From an uncultured Oscillospiraceae bacterium (GTDB taxonomy: Bacteria > Bacillota > Clostridia > Oscillospirales > Acutalibacteraceae), in NCBI GenBank assembly GCA_900543305.1, contig UQQZ01000006.1:1-56388 (forward strand): DNA of 56,388 nucleotides, given 5' to 3'. Shown here piece after piece: positions 1-7,309 of the stretch. The notes beneath the pieces are model-generated. The model searched no databases. It worked only from the letters and a program-made list of their open reading frames with translations, and was not told where the DNA came from. A program made the position numbers and the translations under genes. The stretch's first letter is position 1, and the number at the start of each line of letters is the position of its first letter.

Positions 1-2
1 TG

Positions 3-917
3 GGGAAGATCCAGGAGCGTGCCGCCGAATACCTGGCCGACCAGTTGGAAGAAATCTCTACCTTCAAAGTGGAGTGTAAGCGCAGCGATAAAAAGTTCCC
101 CTACAAATCTCCGGAGATCTCCGCAGAGGTGGGCGGCTTTTTGCTGGAAAAATTCCCCCACTTGCAGGTGGACGTCCACAACCCCGACCTGGTGGTCCGG
201 GTGGAGGTTCGGGAGCAGTACGCTTTTGTCCACGGGGATACCAAGCCTGGAGCAGGCGGCATCCCGGTGGGAACCGGGGGCAAAGCGGCCATTTTGATCA
301 GCGGTGGCCTGGACAGCCCTGTGGCGGCCTGGATGATGGCCCGGCGGGGAGGGGAGCTCACTGCCGTCCACTTTGCCAGCCCCCCTTATACCAGTGAGCT
401 GGCCCACGAGAAGGTGGTTCGGCTGCTGAAAAAGGTGAGCCGTTATGCGGGGAGGATCAAATTGGTCACCGTGAATTTCACCCATCTCCAGGAGGAGATT
501 CGGGACAAGTGCCCGGAGGAACTGTCCACCGTGATCTTGCGCCGGTTCATGCTGCGGGCGGCGGAGCGAGTGGCCCGGGAAGAGGGCTGTTCTGCTCTGA
601 TTACCGGAGAGAGCTTGGGACAGGTGGCCAGTCAGACCATTCAGGCCATCGCCTGTACCGATGCCGTAGCCACTATGCCCGTGTTCCGTCCCCTGATCGG
701 CACGGACAAGTCAGAGATTGTGGCCTTGGCTCGCCGGATTGACACCTATGACACCTCCATCGAGCCCTATGAAGATTGCTGTACCATCTTCACACCCAAG
801 CATCCCCGGACCAAACCCATTCTCCACTTTGTGGAAGATGGGGAGAAGGCCATTGACGGGGAAGCCCTGTTGGCGGAGTCTCTGGAGGAGTTGGAGACCC
901 GGCAGATTACGCCGTAA
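3..917 (+). CDS. thiI: tRNA 4-thiouridine synthase ThiI (5' truncated by window edge)
   Basis: ThiI uses ATP and a persulfide sulfur to make 4-thiouridine at tRNA position 8, and in many bacteria also supplies sulfur for thiamine synthesis. The frame is open from the window edge, so the start is missing. The visible part holds the rest of a THUMP RNA-binding domain, then the PP-loop SGGLDSP at about 300-320 and the downstream AANH-type ATPase domain. The protein stops at TAA with no C-terminal rhodanese domain, which is the short ThiI form typical of Firmicutes; sulfur would then come from a separate NifS-type desulfurase. cinA follows 76 nt later on the same strand. Confidence 0.93.
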   Translation, partial: GKIQERAAEYLADQLEEISTFKVECKRSDKKFPYKSPEISAEVGGFLLEKFPHLQVDVHNPDLVVRVEVREQYAFVHGDTKPGAGGIPVGTGGKAAILISGGLDSPVAAWMMARRGGELTAVHFASPPYTSELAHEKVVRLLKKVSRYAGRIKLVTVNFTHLQEEIRDKCPEELSTVILRRFMLRAAERVAREEGCSALITGESLGQVASQTIQAIACTDAVATMPVFRPLIGTDKSEIVALARRIDTYDTSIEPYEDCCTIFTPKHPRTKPILHFVEDGEKAIDGEALLAESLEELETRQITP

Positions 918-993
918 GGGAAGAAAGACTGCCAAGGAGAGTGGCTCCCTGGTGGGAAAAAGAATGAGAATTAGGAATAGGAGGGACATTCCC

Positions 994-2250
994 ATGAATG
1001 CTGAAGTGATATCTGTAGGAACCGAGCTGCTTTTGGGCCAGGTGGTCAACACGGATACGGCCATTGTGGCCAAGGCCCTTTCGGGTCTGGGCATCAACCT
1101 GCTCTACTCCGCTGTGGTGGGAGACAATGTGGAGCGGCTGAAACTGGCGGTGGAAACGGCCATTTCCCGCAGTGACCTGCTGATTATGACCGGAGGGCTG
1201 GGGCCCACCACCGACGACTTGACCAAGGAGACCACTGCCGCCGCCGCAGGGAAGAAATTGGTGCTGCACCAGGAGAGCCTGGAGCGGATCCAGAACTACT
1301 TCAACGAAAAACACGTCAGTGAGAATCAGGCGAAGCAAGCCTGGCTGCCGGAAGGATGTACGGTGCTGCAAAATGACAACGGCACTGCCCCGGGCTGCGC
1401 CTTTCAGGCGGAGAGCGGCTGCACGGTGATCATGTTGCCTGGGCCTCCCTCGGAGCTGGAGCCCATGTTGAACAATTACGCGGTGCCCTATCTGAAGAAA
1501 GGTCAGGAATCGGTGATTGTTTCCCACAACATCCACATTTATGGCCGTGGAGAAGCCCCAGTGGCCCAGATGATGGACGACCTGATGAATGGGGAAAACC
1601 CCACTCTGGCTCCTTATGCCAAGGAAGGGGAGTGCTATCTGCGGGTAACGGCCAAAGCGGCCAACGAAGAGGAGGCCGACAAGATGTGCCAGCCCTTGAT
1701 CCAGGAGATCAAGGACCGGCTGGGCGAGTTTGTATACAGCGTAGACGTGGAGAGCCTGGAGGAGCTGGTGGTCCAGGAATTGCAAAAGCAGGGAAAGAAG
1801 CTGGCCACAGCGGAATCCTGCACGGGAGGTCTGCTGGCCAAACGGATTACCGATGTGCCCGGTTCCTCTGCGGTGTTTGATATGGGGTGCGTTACCTACG
1901 CCAATGAGGCCAAGGAAATGCTGCTCTCTGTAGACCATGAGACACTGGAGCAGTATGGAGCGGTCAGCGAAGAGACAGCTCGTTCCATGGCGGAAGGGAT
2001 CGTCCGGCGCTCCGGCAGCGATATCGGCGTGGGCATCACGGGAATTGCCGGGCCCGACGGCGGCACGGAGGAAAAGCCTGTGGGACTGATCTACATTGCC
2101 CTCAGCGATGGGCAGCACACCTGGGTGACAAAGCGTTCTCCCATTGGCCGGACCAAGACCCGTGCCTGGCACCGTCACTGTGCGGCCAGCCAAGCCCTGG
2201 ACATGGTGAGGCGGTATCTGACCGGCCTTCCTGTGGTGGCAAAGTCATAA
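994..2250 (+). CDS. cinA: CinA-like protein (nicotinamide-nucleotide amidase)
   Basis: 418 residues. The N-terminal molybdopterin-binding-like (MoCF) domain carries GGLGPTTDDLTKE near residue 70; the C-terminal CinA amidohydrolase domain starts near residue 265 with ATAESCTGG and contains GITGIAGPDGG. The family hydrolyses nicotinamide mononucleotide to nicotinate mononucleotide in pyridine-nucleotide recycling and, in competent Gram-positives, is associated with competence. The ATG at 994 is chosen because it begins the conserved MNAEVISVGTELL start and follows a GGAGGG site at 979-985; the reading frame is open further upstream but without homology. A strong terminator follows. Confidence 0.95.
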   Translation: MNAEVISVGTELLLGQVVNTDTAIVAKALSGLGINLLYSAVVGDNVERLKLAVETAISRSDLLIMTGGLGPTTDDLTKETTAAAAGKKLVLHQESLERIQNYFNEKHVSENQAKQAWLPEGCTVLQNDNGTAPGCAFQAESGCTVIMLPGPPSELEPMLNNYAVPYLKKGQESVIVSHNIHIYGRGEAPVAQMMDDLMNGENPTLAPYAKEGECYLRVTAKAANEEEADKMCQPLIQEIKDRLGEFVYSVDVESLEELVVQELQKQGKKLATAESCTGGLLAKRITDVPGSSAVFDMGCVTYANEAKEMLLSVDHETLEQYGAVSEETARSMAEGIVRRSGSDIGVGITGIAGPDGGTEEKPVGLIYIALSDGQHTWVTKRSPIGRTKTRAWHRHCAASQALDMVRRYLTGLPVVAKS

Positions 2251-2281
2251 CGGAACACAAGAAAAAAGAAGCATCAATCAG

Positions 2282-2310
2282 AAAGGGACGGCTGCTGCCG
2301 TCCCTTTTTT
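2282..2310. terminator. Intrinsic terminator, shared by cinA and gluQ
   Basis: A ten-base-pair stem (AAAGGGACGG with CCGTCCCTTT, loop CTGCTG) followed by a T run on the plus strand. It lies between the convergent cinA and gluQ genes; the A-rich left arm would give a U tract on the minus strand too, so it may serve both. Confidence 0.88.
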
Positions 2311-2321
2311 CGTGGATAGAT

Positions 2322-3275
2322 TCAGTTTTGAAACAGGCGGGGTGGCAGGAGAATGTCCTCTTTGGGAAGCTTGTCCCAGGAAAACAGGGGAACCAGTTCC
2401 TCCGGGAGAAGGGGACATGGTTCCGGTACCAGGCCTGCCAGATAGGCCAGGCCGCCCACCACATCCCGGGGAGAAAAGCCTTTGGCAAGCAGCCCGGAAA
2501 GGCTCATGTCCCCATCCCGTTTGGCCAGCCTTCGGCCATCGGAGGAGAGCAACAGGGGCGTGTGGGCGAACTGGGGAACAGGGTACCCCAGAAGCCGGTA
2601 TAGGAGAATCTGTCGGGGAGTGGAGGAAAGCAGGTCCCTGCCCCGTACCACTTGAGTGACCCCCATGGCGCCGTCGTCGGCTACCACAGCCAGTTGGTAA
2701 GCATAAATCCCGTCGGACCGGCGGAGAATGAAATCCCCGCACCCGGTGGGGAGAAATTGGGATTGAGGTCCGTAATGTCCGTCTGTAAAGGAGATGGTCT
2801 CTGCCGGAACCCGGAGCCGCAGGGCCGGGGAACGTGTCTTTCTCCGTTCTTCGATTTCTTCGGGTGTCAGGTTCCGACAGGCTCCGCTGTAGAGCAGTTC
2901 CCCGTCGTCCCCGTGGGGAGCGCTGGCGGCGTGGAGCTGGGCCCGGGTGCAGAAACAGGGATAGACCAGTCCCAGCCGTTCCAATTTTTCCAGCTGGGAA
3001 GCGTAGAAGTCAAAGCGCTGGCTCTGGTTATAGGGGCCGTGAGGGCCTCCCAGGTTTCCCCCTTCTTCCCAGGAAAGTCCCAGGCGTTCCAGATCCCGCT
3101 GGGCTTGGAGGGCGAAGGCAGGCCGGGAGCGTTCCAGATCCAGGTCCTCGTTGCGAAACACTAGAATTCCTCCCTGGGATTTGGCGGCCAGCCAGGCGAT
3201 CAGAGAGCAGAACAGATTGCCCAGGTGGAGAAACCCGCTGGGGCTGGGAGCAAACCTACCCACCACTTGGACCAT
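2322..3275 (-). CDS. gluQ: Glutamyl-Q tRNA(Asp) synthetase
   Basis: 317 residues, the length of GluQ-RS, a truncated GluRS paralogue without the anticodon-binding domain that attaches glutamate to queuosine 34 of tRNA-Asp. It starts VGRFAPSPSGFLHLGN, giving the HIGH-like motif HLGN, and ends the class I core with the KMSKS-like LAKRDGD. Cys residues of CFC and SGAC around residues 100-125 match the family zinc site. One oddity: the usual RIEDLD motif reads RNEDLD. GluQ-RS is best known in proteobacteria but also occurs in some Clostridia. A consensus promoter lies upstream at 3309-3337. Assignment as GluQ-RS rather than GluRS rests on length and the missing C-terminal domain. Confidence 0.9.
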   Translation of the reverse strand: MVQVVGRFAPSPSGFLHLGNLFCSLIAWLAAKSQGGILVFRNEDLDLERSRPAFALQAQRDLERLGLSWEEGGNLGGPHGPYNQSQRFDFYASQLEKLERLGLVYPCFCTRAQLHAASAPHGDDGELLYSGACRNLTPEEIEERRKTRSPALRLRVPAETISFTDGHYGPQSQFLPTGCGDFILRRSDGIYAYQLAVVADDGAMGVTQVVRGRDLLSSTPRQILLYRLLGYPVPQFAHTPLLLSSDGRRLAKRDGDMSLSGLLAKGFSPRDVVGGLAYLAGLVPEPCPLLPEELVPLFSWDKLPKEDILLPPRLFQN

Positions 3276-3308
3276 AGGCCCATCCCCTTTCTCAAAGAAT
3301 CTCCTACG

Positions 3309-3337
3309 ATTATAAGGGAACGGGAAAATACTGTCAA
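3309..3337 (-). promoter_or_regulatory. Sigma-A promoter of gluQ
   Basis: On the minus strand TTGACA (3337-3332), a 17-nt spacer and TATAAT (3314-3309), a perfect consensus match, about 35 nt upstream of the gluQ start. Confidence 0.88.
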
Positions 3338-3414
3338 CGGGAAGGAATTTTTCCTGGAGATCTGGGGAAAATCCTTACAAAATTCTGAAAAAAACAGCAA
3401 GTTTACGATTTTGG

Positions 3415-3443
3415 TTGAACTGCCTCTTCATTGGCTTTATAAT
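3415..3443 (+). promoter_or_regulatory. Sigma-A promoter of the DUF368 gene
   Basis: TTGAAC (3415-3420), 17-nt spacer, TATAAT (3438-3443), placing the transcription start near 3450 and the DUF368 start codon about 57 nt further on. Confidence 0.8.
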
Positions 3444-3506
3444 AGAGGGACGCGGCAGTGGAAGAGCGCTGCCAACTTACCGAACAAGAAAGGGGACTTC
3501 TCCACT

Positions 3507-4349
3507 ATGAAAGAAAAAAATACCGGCGTTTTACGGCTGGTGTTGCGTGTTTTGCAGGGAATGCTCATCGGCGTAGGCGCGGTGCTGCCGGGTATCTCCG
3601 GAGGTGTGCTGTGTGTGGTGTTCGGCATCTACAAGCCGGTGATGGAATTGTTGTCCAGCCCCATCCACAAGTTTAAAACCCATGTGCCCCGGCTGCTGCC
3701 GGTGATTGTGGGTGCAGCTTTGGGCTTTTTGGGGGTGGCCAAAATTTTGGCTTTCTTCCTGGAAAAATATCCGGATCCCTCTGTGTGCCTTTTTGTGGGC
3801 CTGATTGCCGGAATGCTGCCCTCTCTGTTTCGGGAAGCGGGAGAACAGGGCCGGCCCAAGGGAAGTTGGGTTTCCCTGGTTGTGGCCTTTGTAGTGGTGA
3901 TGGCCCTGCTCCTGTCCCTCAATGCCTTCTCCGTGGAAATTGTGGCCAACTTCGGCTGGTATCTGTTCTGCGGTTTCTGCGCTGCCCTGAGCATTATCGC
4001 TCCCGGCATGAGCTTTTCCACCCTGCTCATGCCTCTGGGACTTTACACGCCCTTTGTGGACGGCATCGGTAACCTGGATGTCCATGTGCTGGCGCCGGCG
4101 GCCATCGGTGCTGTGGTGACCATCCTGTGTCTTGCCAAGGCAGTGGACGCCCTGTTCCGGCATTTTTATGCCTATGCGTTCCATGCCATTGTGGGCATCG
4201 TCATCGCTGCCACCTTGGTGATCATTCCCTTCGGCAGTTTTGCCTCTTCGGTAGGGGCGGCCGTGGCCAATGTGATCTGTCTGGTGGTGGGCCTGGTGGC
4301 GGCACTTGCCCTGGATAAATTCAATCAGTCGATCCCCAAGGAGGCCTGA
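3507..4349 (+). CDS. DUF368 membrane protein, candidate undecaprenyl-phosphate translocase (PopT family)
   Basis: 280 residues with about eight hydrophobic segments. Family hallmarks are GVGAVLPGISGG in the first segment and the related IIAPGMSFSTLLMPLG in the second half, an internal repeat that suggests an inverted two-fold architecture. DUF368 proteins have been reported to return undecaprenyl phosphate across the cytoplasmic membrane for reuse in cell-wall and polysaccharide synthesis; that role is inferred here from family membership. The ATG at 3507 follows an AAAGGGGA ribosome site; upstream in-frame sequence is promoter and leader. It is a single-gene unit with its own promoter and ends in a large hairpin shared with the convergent phosphatase gene. 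Confidence 0.88.
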   Translation: MKEKNTGVLRLVLRVLQGMLIGVGAVLPGISGGVLCVVFGIYKPVMELLSSPIHKFKTHVPRLLPVIVGAALGFLGVAKILAFFLEKYPDPSVCLFVGLIAGMLPSLFREAGEQGRPKGSWVSLVVAFVVVMALLLSLNAFSVEIVANFGWYLFCGFCAALSIIAPGMSFSTLLMPLGLYTPFVDGIGNLDVHVLAPAAIGAVVTILCLAKAVDALFRHFYAYAFHAIVGIVIAATLVIIPFGSFASSVGAAVANVICLVVGLVAALALDKFNQSIPKEA

Positions 4350-4365
4350 GGGCCTTCCCAAGGAA

Positions 4366-4465
4366 AAGCGGGCTGCTGCAAGCCGATGAGGTTTCCCTCA
4401 GAAGACCCTGTTTTCTTTCCGGGTCGTTCCAAAAGGGAACCGGTCAGACTTGCGGCAGCCCGCTT
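4366..4465. terminator. Large nested hairpin between convergent genes
   Basis: A 100-nt structure with three coaxial stems: a 17-bp outer stem with one G-U pair (4366-4382 with 4451-4465 region), a middle GGTTTCCCT/AGGGAACC stem and an inner GACCC/GGGTC stem. T-rich sequence follows on both strands, so it probably terminates both the DUF368 and the phosphatase transcripts. It is much larger than a typical intrinsic terminator. Confidence 0.7.
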
Positions 4466-4503
4466 CTTGTTTATAAAGAAAATGTGAAGGGGATGGGATT
4501 GGG

Positions 4504-5178
4504 TCAGGCGGTGGCCACCCGATAGAGTTCCTGGGCAGAGGATACCAGGTATTTGGCGCCCTGGGAACGAAGCTCCTCCTCATCCCGGAACCCCCACAGC
4601 ACGCCGCAGGGATCCATGCCGGCGTTTCGTCCAGTTTCCATGTCCACTCCGCTGTCGCCCACATAGAGCACTTTTTCAGGAGCCACCCCAAAATCGGCGG
4701 CCATGTGGAGCACAGCAGTGGGGTCGGGCTTGGTGGGAATTCCGGCCCGTTGACCGTGAACCTGGTGGGGCAGGTTTCCGAACAAGGCGTCCACAATGTA
4801 TCGGGCCATGTTATCCGGTTTGTTGGAGAGCACGCCGATCAAGATTCCCTGGTCCTTGAGCTTTTGCAGAGTTTCCGGAATACCCGGGTAGGGCTCTACC
4901 AGTTTCATAGGTTCGCTTTCGTAATGGCGGTCGTAAGCGGCCCGGAACCGCCGGAGGGTCTCCTCGGGGAATTGGGCGCCTACGGTGTGGAGCATTCGCT
5001 TCATGAGCACGTCCGCCCCATTTCCCACCAGGCGTTTATAGGTCTCTTCGGGAATGGTGGGCAGACCGAATTCTTCCAGTGTGGTATTGCCAAAATAGGC
5101 GATGGAACGCAGGGTGTTGGCCAAAGTCCCATCCAAATCAAAAATGCAAGCGTCATAGCGCTTCCCTTGCGTGTTCAT
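4504..5178 (-). CDS. HAD-family phosphatase, phosphoglycolate-phosphatase-like
   Basis: 224 residues. Motif I is FDLDGTLAN near residue 12 (nucleophile Asp plus acid/base Asp), motif II is GVLSNKP near residue 115 and motif IV is YVGDSGVDMETG near residue 170, with an alpha-helical cap between I and II as in the Gph/PGMB subfamily. The substrate cannot be fixed from sequence; phosphoglycolate, sugar phosphate or pyrophosphate are all possible. The ATG is preceded by GCAAGGAGTG. It is transcribed from its own promoter, which sits back to back with that of the malic enzyme. Confidence 0.88.
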   Translation of the reverse strand: MNTQGKRYDACIFDLDGTLANTLRSIAYFGNTTLEEFGLPTIPEETYKRLVGNGADVLMKRMLHTVGAQFPEETLRRFRAAYDRHYESEPMKLVEPYPGIPETLQKLKDQGILIGVLSNKPDNMARYIVDALFGNLPHQVHGQRAGIPTKPDPTAVLHMAADFGVAPEKVLYVGDSGVDMETGRNAGMDPCGVLWGFRDEEELRSQGAKYLVSSAQELYRVATA

Positions 5179-5202
5179 ACTGTATCACTCCTTGCAGGCT
5201 CT

Positions 5203-5231
5203 ATTATAGGGAGGCAGGGTGAAAAAATCAA
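5203..5231 (-). promoter_or_regulatory. Sigma-A promoter of the HAD phosphatase
   Basis: On the minus strand TTGATT (5231-5226), 17-nt spacer, TATAAT (5208-5203), about 25 nt upstream of the start codon. Confidence 0.78.
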
Positions 5232-5240
5232 GCGGTCATC

Positions 5241-5269
5241 TTGCGTGAGGCACCATGTCATGCTATAAT
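5241..5269 (+). promoter_or_regulatory. Extended -10 promoter of the malic enzyme
   Basis: TTGCGT (5241-5246), 17-nt spacer, TATAAT (5264-5269) preceded by TGC, an extended -10 element. Its -35 is only 9 bp from that of the divergent phosphatase promoter, so the two may compete for polymerase. Confidence 0.82.
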
Positions 5270-5321
5270 CGAGGTACAAAAGAGGCCCAAAAGGAAATTC
5301 GGAAAAGTGGGGGAAGATACT

Positions 5322-6494
5322 GTGGATTATGCAAAAAAAGCTTTGGAAATGCATCGGGAGTGGAAGGGTAAAATTCGTGTGACCACCCCTTGTGTGTTAA
5401 AGGATAAAGAGGACCTTTCCGTGGCCTATACGCCTGGCGTAGCGGCTCCCTGTTTGGAAATCAACAAGGACGTAGACCTGTCCTATGAGTACACCCGCCG
5501 GGGCAATTTGGTGGCTGTGGTCACCGATGGCACCGCGGTGTTGGGCCTGGGGGATATCGGTCCCGAAGCCGGTATGCCCGTGATGGAGGGAAAATGTGCC
5601 CTGTTCCAGGCTTTTGCCGGAATCGACGCTTTCCCCATCTGTATCCGCTCCAAGGATGTGGACGAAATTGTCCGCACGGTGGAATTGATCGCCGGATCCT
5701 TTGGGGGAATCAATCTGGAGGACATTGCCGCGCCCCGGTGCTTCGAGGTGGAACAGAAACTGAAAGAGCGTCTGGACATCCCCGTGTTCCACGACGATCA
5801 GCACGGTACTGCCGTGATCACCGTTTCCGCCATGCTCAATGCCCTGAAGGTGGTGGGCAAGAAGATTGGGGAAGTGTCCGCTGTGGTCAACGGGGCCGGT
5901 GCTGCCGGTACGGCCTGCACCCGGCTGCTGATGGCTTTGGGGCTGAAAAACGTGGTGGTCTGCGACAAGATTGGCGCTTTGGTACCGGGTCTGGAGGGCA
6001 TGACCGAGGCCCAGGCCAAGCTGGCGGAAGTGACCAATCCCCAGCGGAAGACCGGTTCTCTGGCCGATGTGATCCAAGGGGCGGACGTGTTTATGGGCTT
6101 TTCCGCTCCGGGTTGCCTGACGGGAGACATGGTGCGCACCATGGCCAAGGATCCGGTGATCTTTGCCTGCGCCAATCCCACTCCGGAAATTTTCCCGGAA
6201 GAAGCGCTGGCGGCGGGAGCCCGTGTGGTAGGTACCGGCCGTTCCGACTATCCCAATCAGATCAACAACGTATTGGCGTTCCCGGGCATTTTCCGGGGAG
6301 CTCTTGACGTGCGTGCCAAAGAGATCAACGATGAAATGAAGGTAGCTGCCGCCCAGGCGCTGGCCGACCTGATCCCCGAAGAGGAATTGGGGGAGAACAA
6401 CATCATTCCCTCTGCTTTCCATCCGGGAGTGGTGCCTGCAGTGGCCAAAGCGGTGGCAGAAGCAGCCCGCCGTACGGGAGTGGCTCGGGCATAA
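5322..6494 (+). CDS. NADP-dependent malic enzyme
   Basis: 390 residues, the single-module bacterial type that oxidatively decarboxylates malate to pyruvate while making NAD(P)H. The first part has AYTPGVAAPCLEI and CIRSKDVDEIV (catalytic Tyr and Lys regions), then the metal-binding NLEDIAAPRCFEVE and DDQHGTAV motifs, then the dinucleotide-binding glycine motif GAGAAG near residue 197. The start is taken as GTG at 5322, giving the conserved VDYAKKALEMH, with GGGGGAAG just upstream; the annotated frame remains open earlier only across the promoter. There is no phosphotransacetylase fusion. The ECF S-component gene follows by 69 nt and may be cotranscribed. Confidence 0.95.
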   Translation: MDYAKKALEMHREWKGKIRVTTPCVLKDKEDLSVAYTPGVAAPCLEINKDVDLSYEYTRRGNLVAVVTDGTAVLGLGDIGPEAGMPVMEGKCALFQAFAGIDAFPICIRSKDVDEIVRTVELIAGSFGGINLEDIAAPRCFEVEQKLKERLDIPVFHDDQHGTAVITVSAMLNALKVVGKKIGEVSAVVNGAGAAGTACTRLLMALGLKNVVVCDKIGALVPGLEGMTEAQAKLAEVTNPQRKTGSLADVIQGADVFMGFSAPGCLTGDMVRTMAKDPVIFACANPTPEIFPEEALAAGARVVGTGRSDYPNQINNVLAFPGIFRGALDVRAKEINDEMKVAAAQALADLIPEEELGENNIIPSAFHPGVVPAVAKAVAEAARRTGVARA

Positions 6495-6563
6495 AAGAGA
6501 ATCCCTTGAAAAAGGGAAGGAAGATTTAGCGGAGCTTTTGGGGAGCTCCAGGGGGTAATCAAA

Positions 6564-7130
6564 ATGTCAAAGGAAAATAAGGCGATTTACAAGGTGGTTA
6601 TAGCTGCCGTGTTTGCGGCCATGGTCTTTGTAGGCAGTATGCTCAGTGTTCCGGTGCCTGCTGCCTTCGGCATGACACGGATCCATCTGGGAAACATTTT
6701 CTGCCTGCTTTCCGGGTTTATTTTGGGGCCTGTGGGAGGCGGTCTGGCAGCAGGAATCGGCTCGGGTCTGTACGACGTGGTCATCTACGGGGACATTCTC
6801 TCCGCCCCCTTCACTTTGGTGTTTAAGGGCATGATGGCGGTGGTCTGCGGGCTGGTGGCCTATGCGGGTCACAACCGGGCAGACAATCACAAGCTCAATG
6901 TGGTGGCGGGTATTTCTGGCAGTGTGACGTATATCATTCTGTACTTGGCCAAGAGCTTTGCCGAAGGCATTCTCATCGGCAGCTCTCTGGAGACAGTGCT
7001 GGTCGCCCTGGGTACCAAGTTTGTCACCTCCGGGATCAATGCCATCATTGCTGTGGCGGTGTCTGTGCCCCTGTGTGCGGCGGTGCGCATGGCCCTGAAG
7101 AAGAGCCATTTGCTGGATAAGATCGGGTAA
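6564..7130 (+). CDS. ECF transporter S component, substrate unknown
   Basis: 188 residues with about six hydrophobic segments. It matches the S-component pattern of ECF vitamin transporters: AAVFAAMVFVGSMLSVP at the start (the AxxxA-type helix that contacts the shared EcfT), then LGNIFCLLSGFILGPVGGG and GLYDVVIYGD. The ATPases EcfA/A' and EcfT are not in the window, so it must use an energising module encoded elsewhere (group II). No riboswitch is visible in the 69-nt gap before it that would reveal the substrate; riboflavin, thiamine precursors, queuosine precursors or others are possible. The ribosome site is AGGGGG at 6550-6555. Confidence 0.85.
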   Translation: MSKENKAIYKVVIAAVFAAMVFVGSMLSVPVPAAFGMTRIHLGNIFCLLSGFILGPVGGGLAAGIGSGLYDVVIYGDILSAPFTLVFKGMMAVVCGLVAYAGHNRADNHKLNVVAGISGSVTYIILYLAKSFAEGILIGSSLETVLVALGTKFVTSGINAIIAVAVSVPLCAAVRMALKKSHLLDKIG

Positions 7131-7309
7131 TAGGATCCCATGGGGGAGAGGTGTGTTTTTCTCCCCATTCCTGTAAAAAAATCAGCAAAGAGTCTGCCAG
7201 CCTTCACATCCTTTTCACAAAGCCGGGAGATAATAAAGACACAACAAGGGAACAAGAACAAGCGAGACCTTGCAGTGAAACCTCTCAGCTTGGAAAGGAG
7301 AAATGGCTT

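Noticed and set aside
907..2193. A 428-codon open frame on the minus strand opposite cinA
   Set aside because: It is antisense to a conserved gene, His/Gly/Gln-rich with no family motifs and no ribosome site.
6495..6563. A riboswitch before the ECF S-component
   Set aside because: The gap is only 69 nt and shows just a small GGAGCT/AGCTCC hairpin near the ribosome site.
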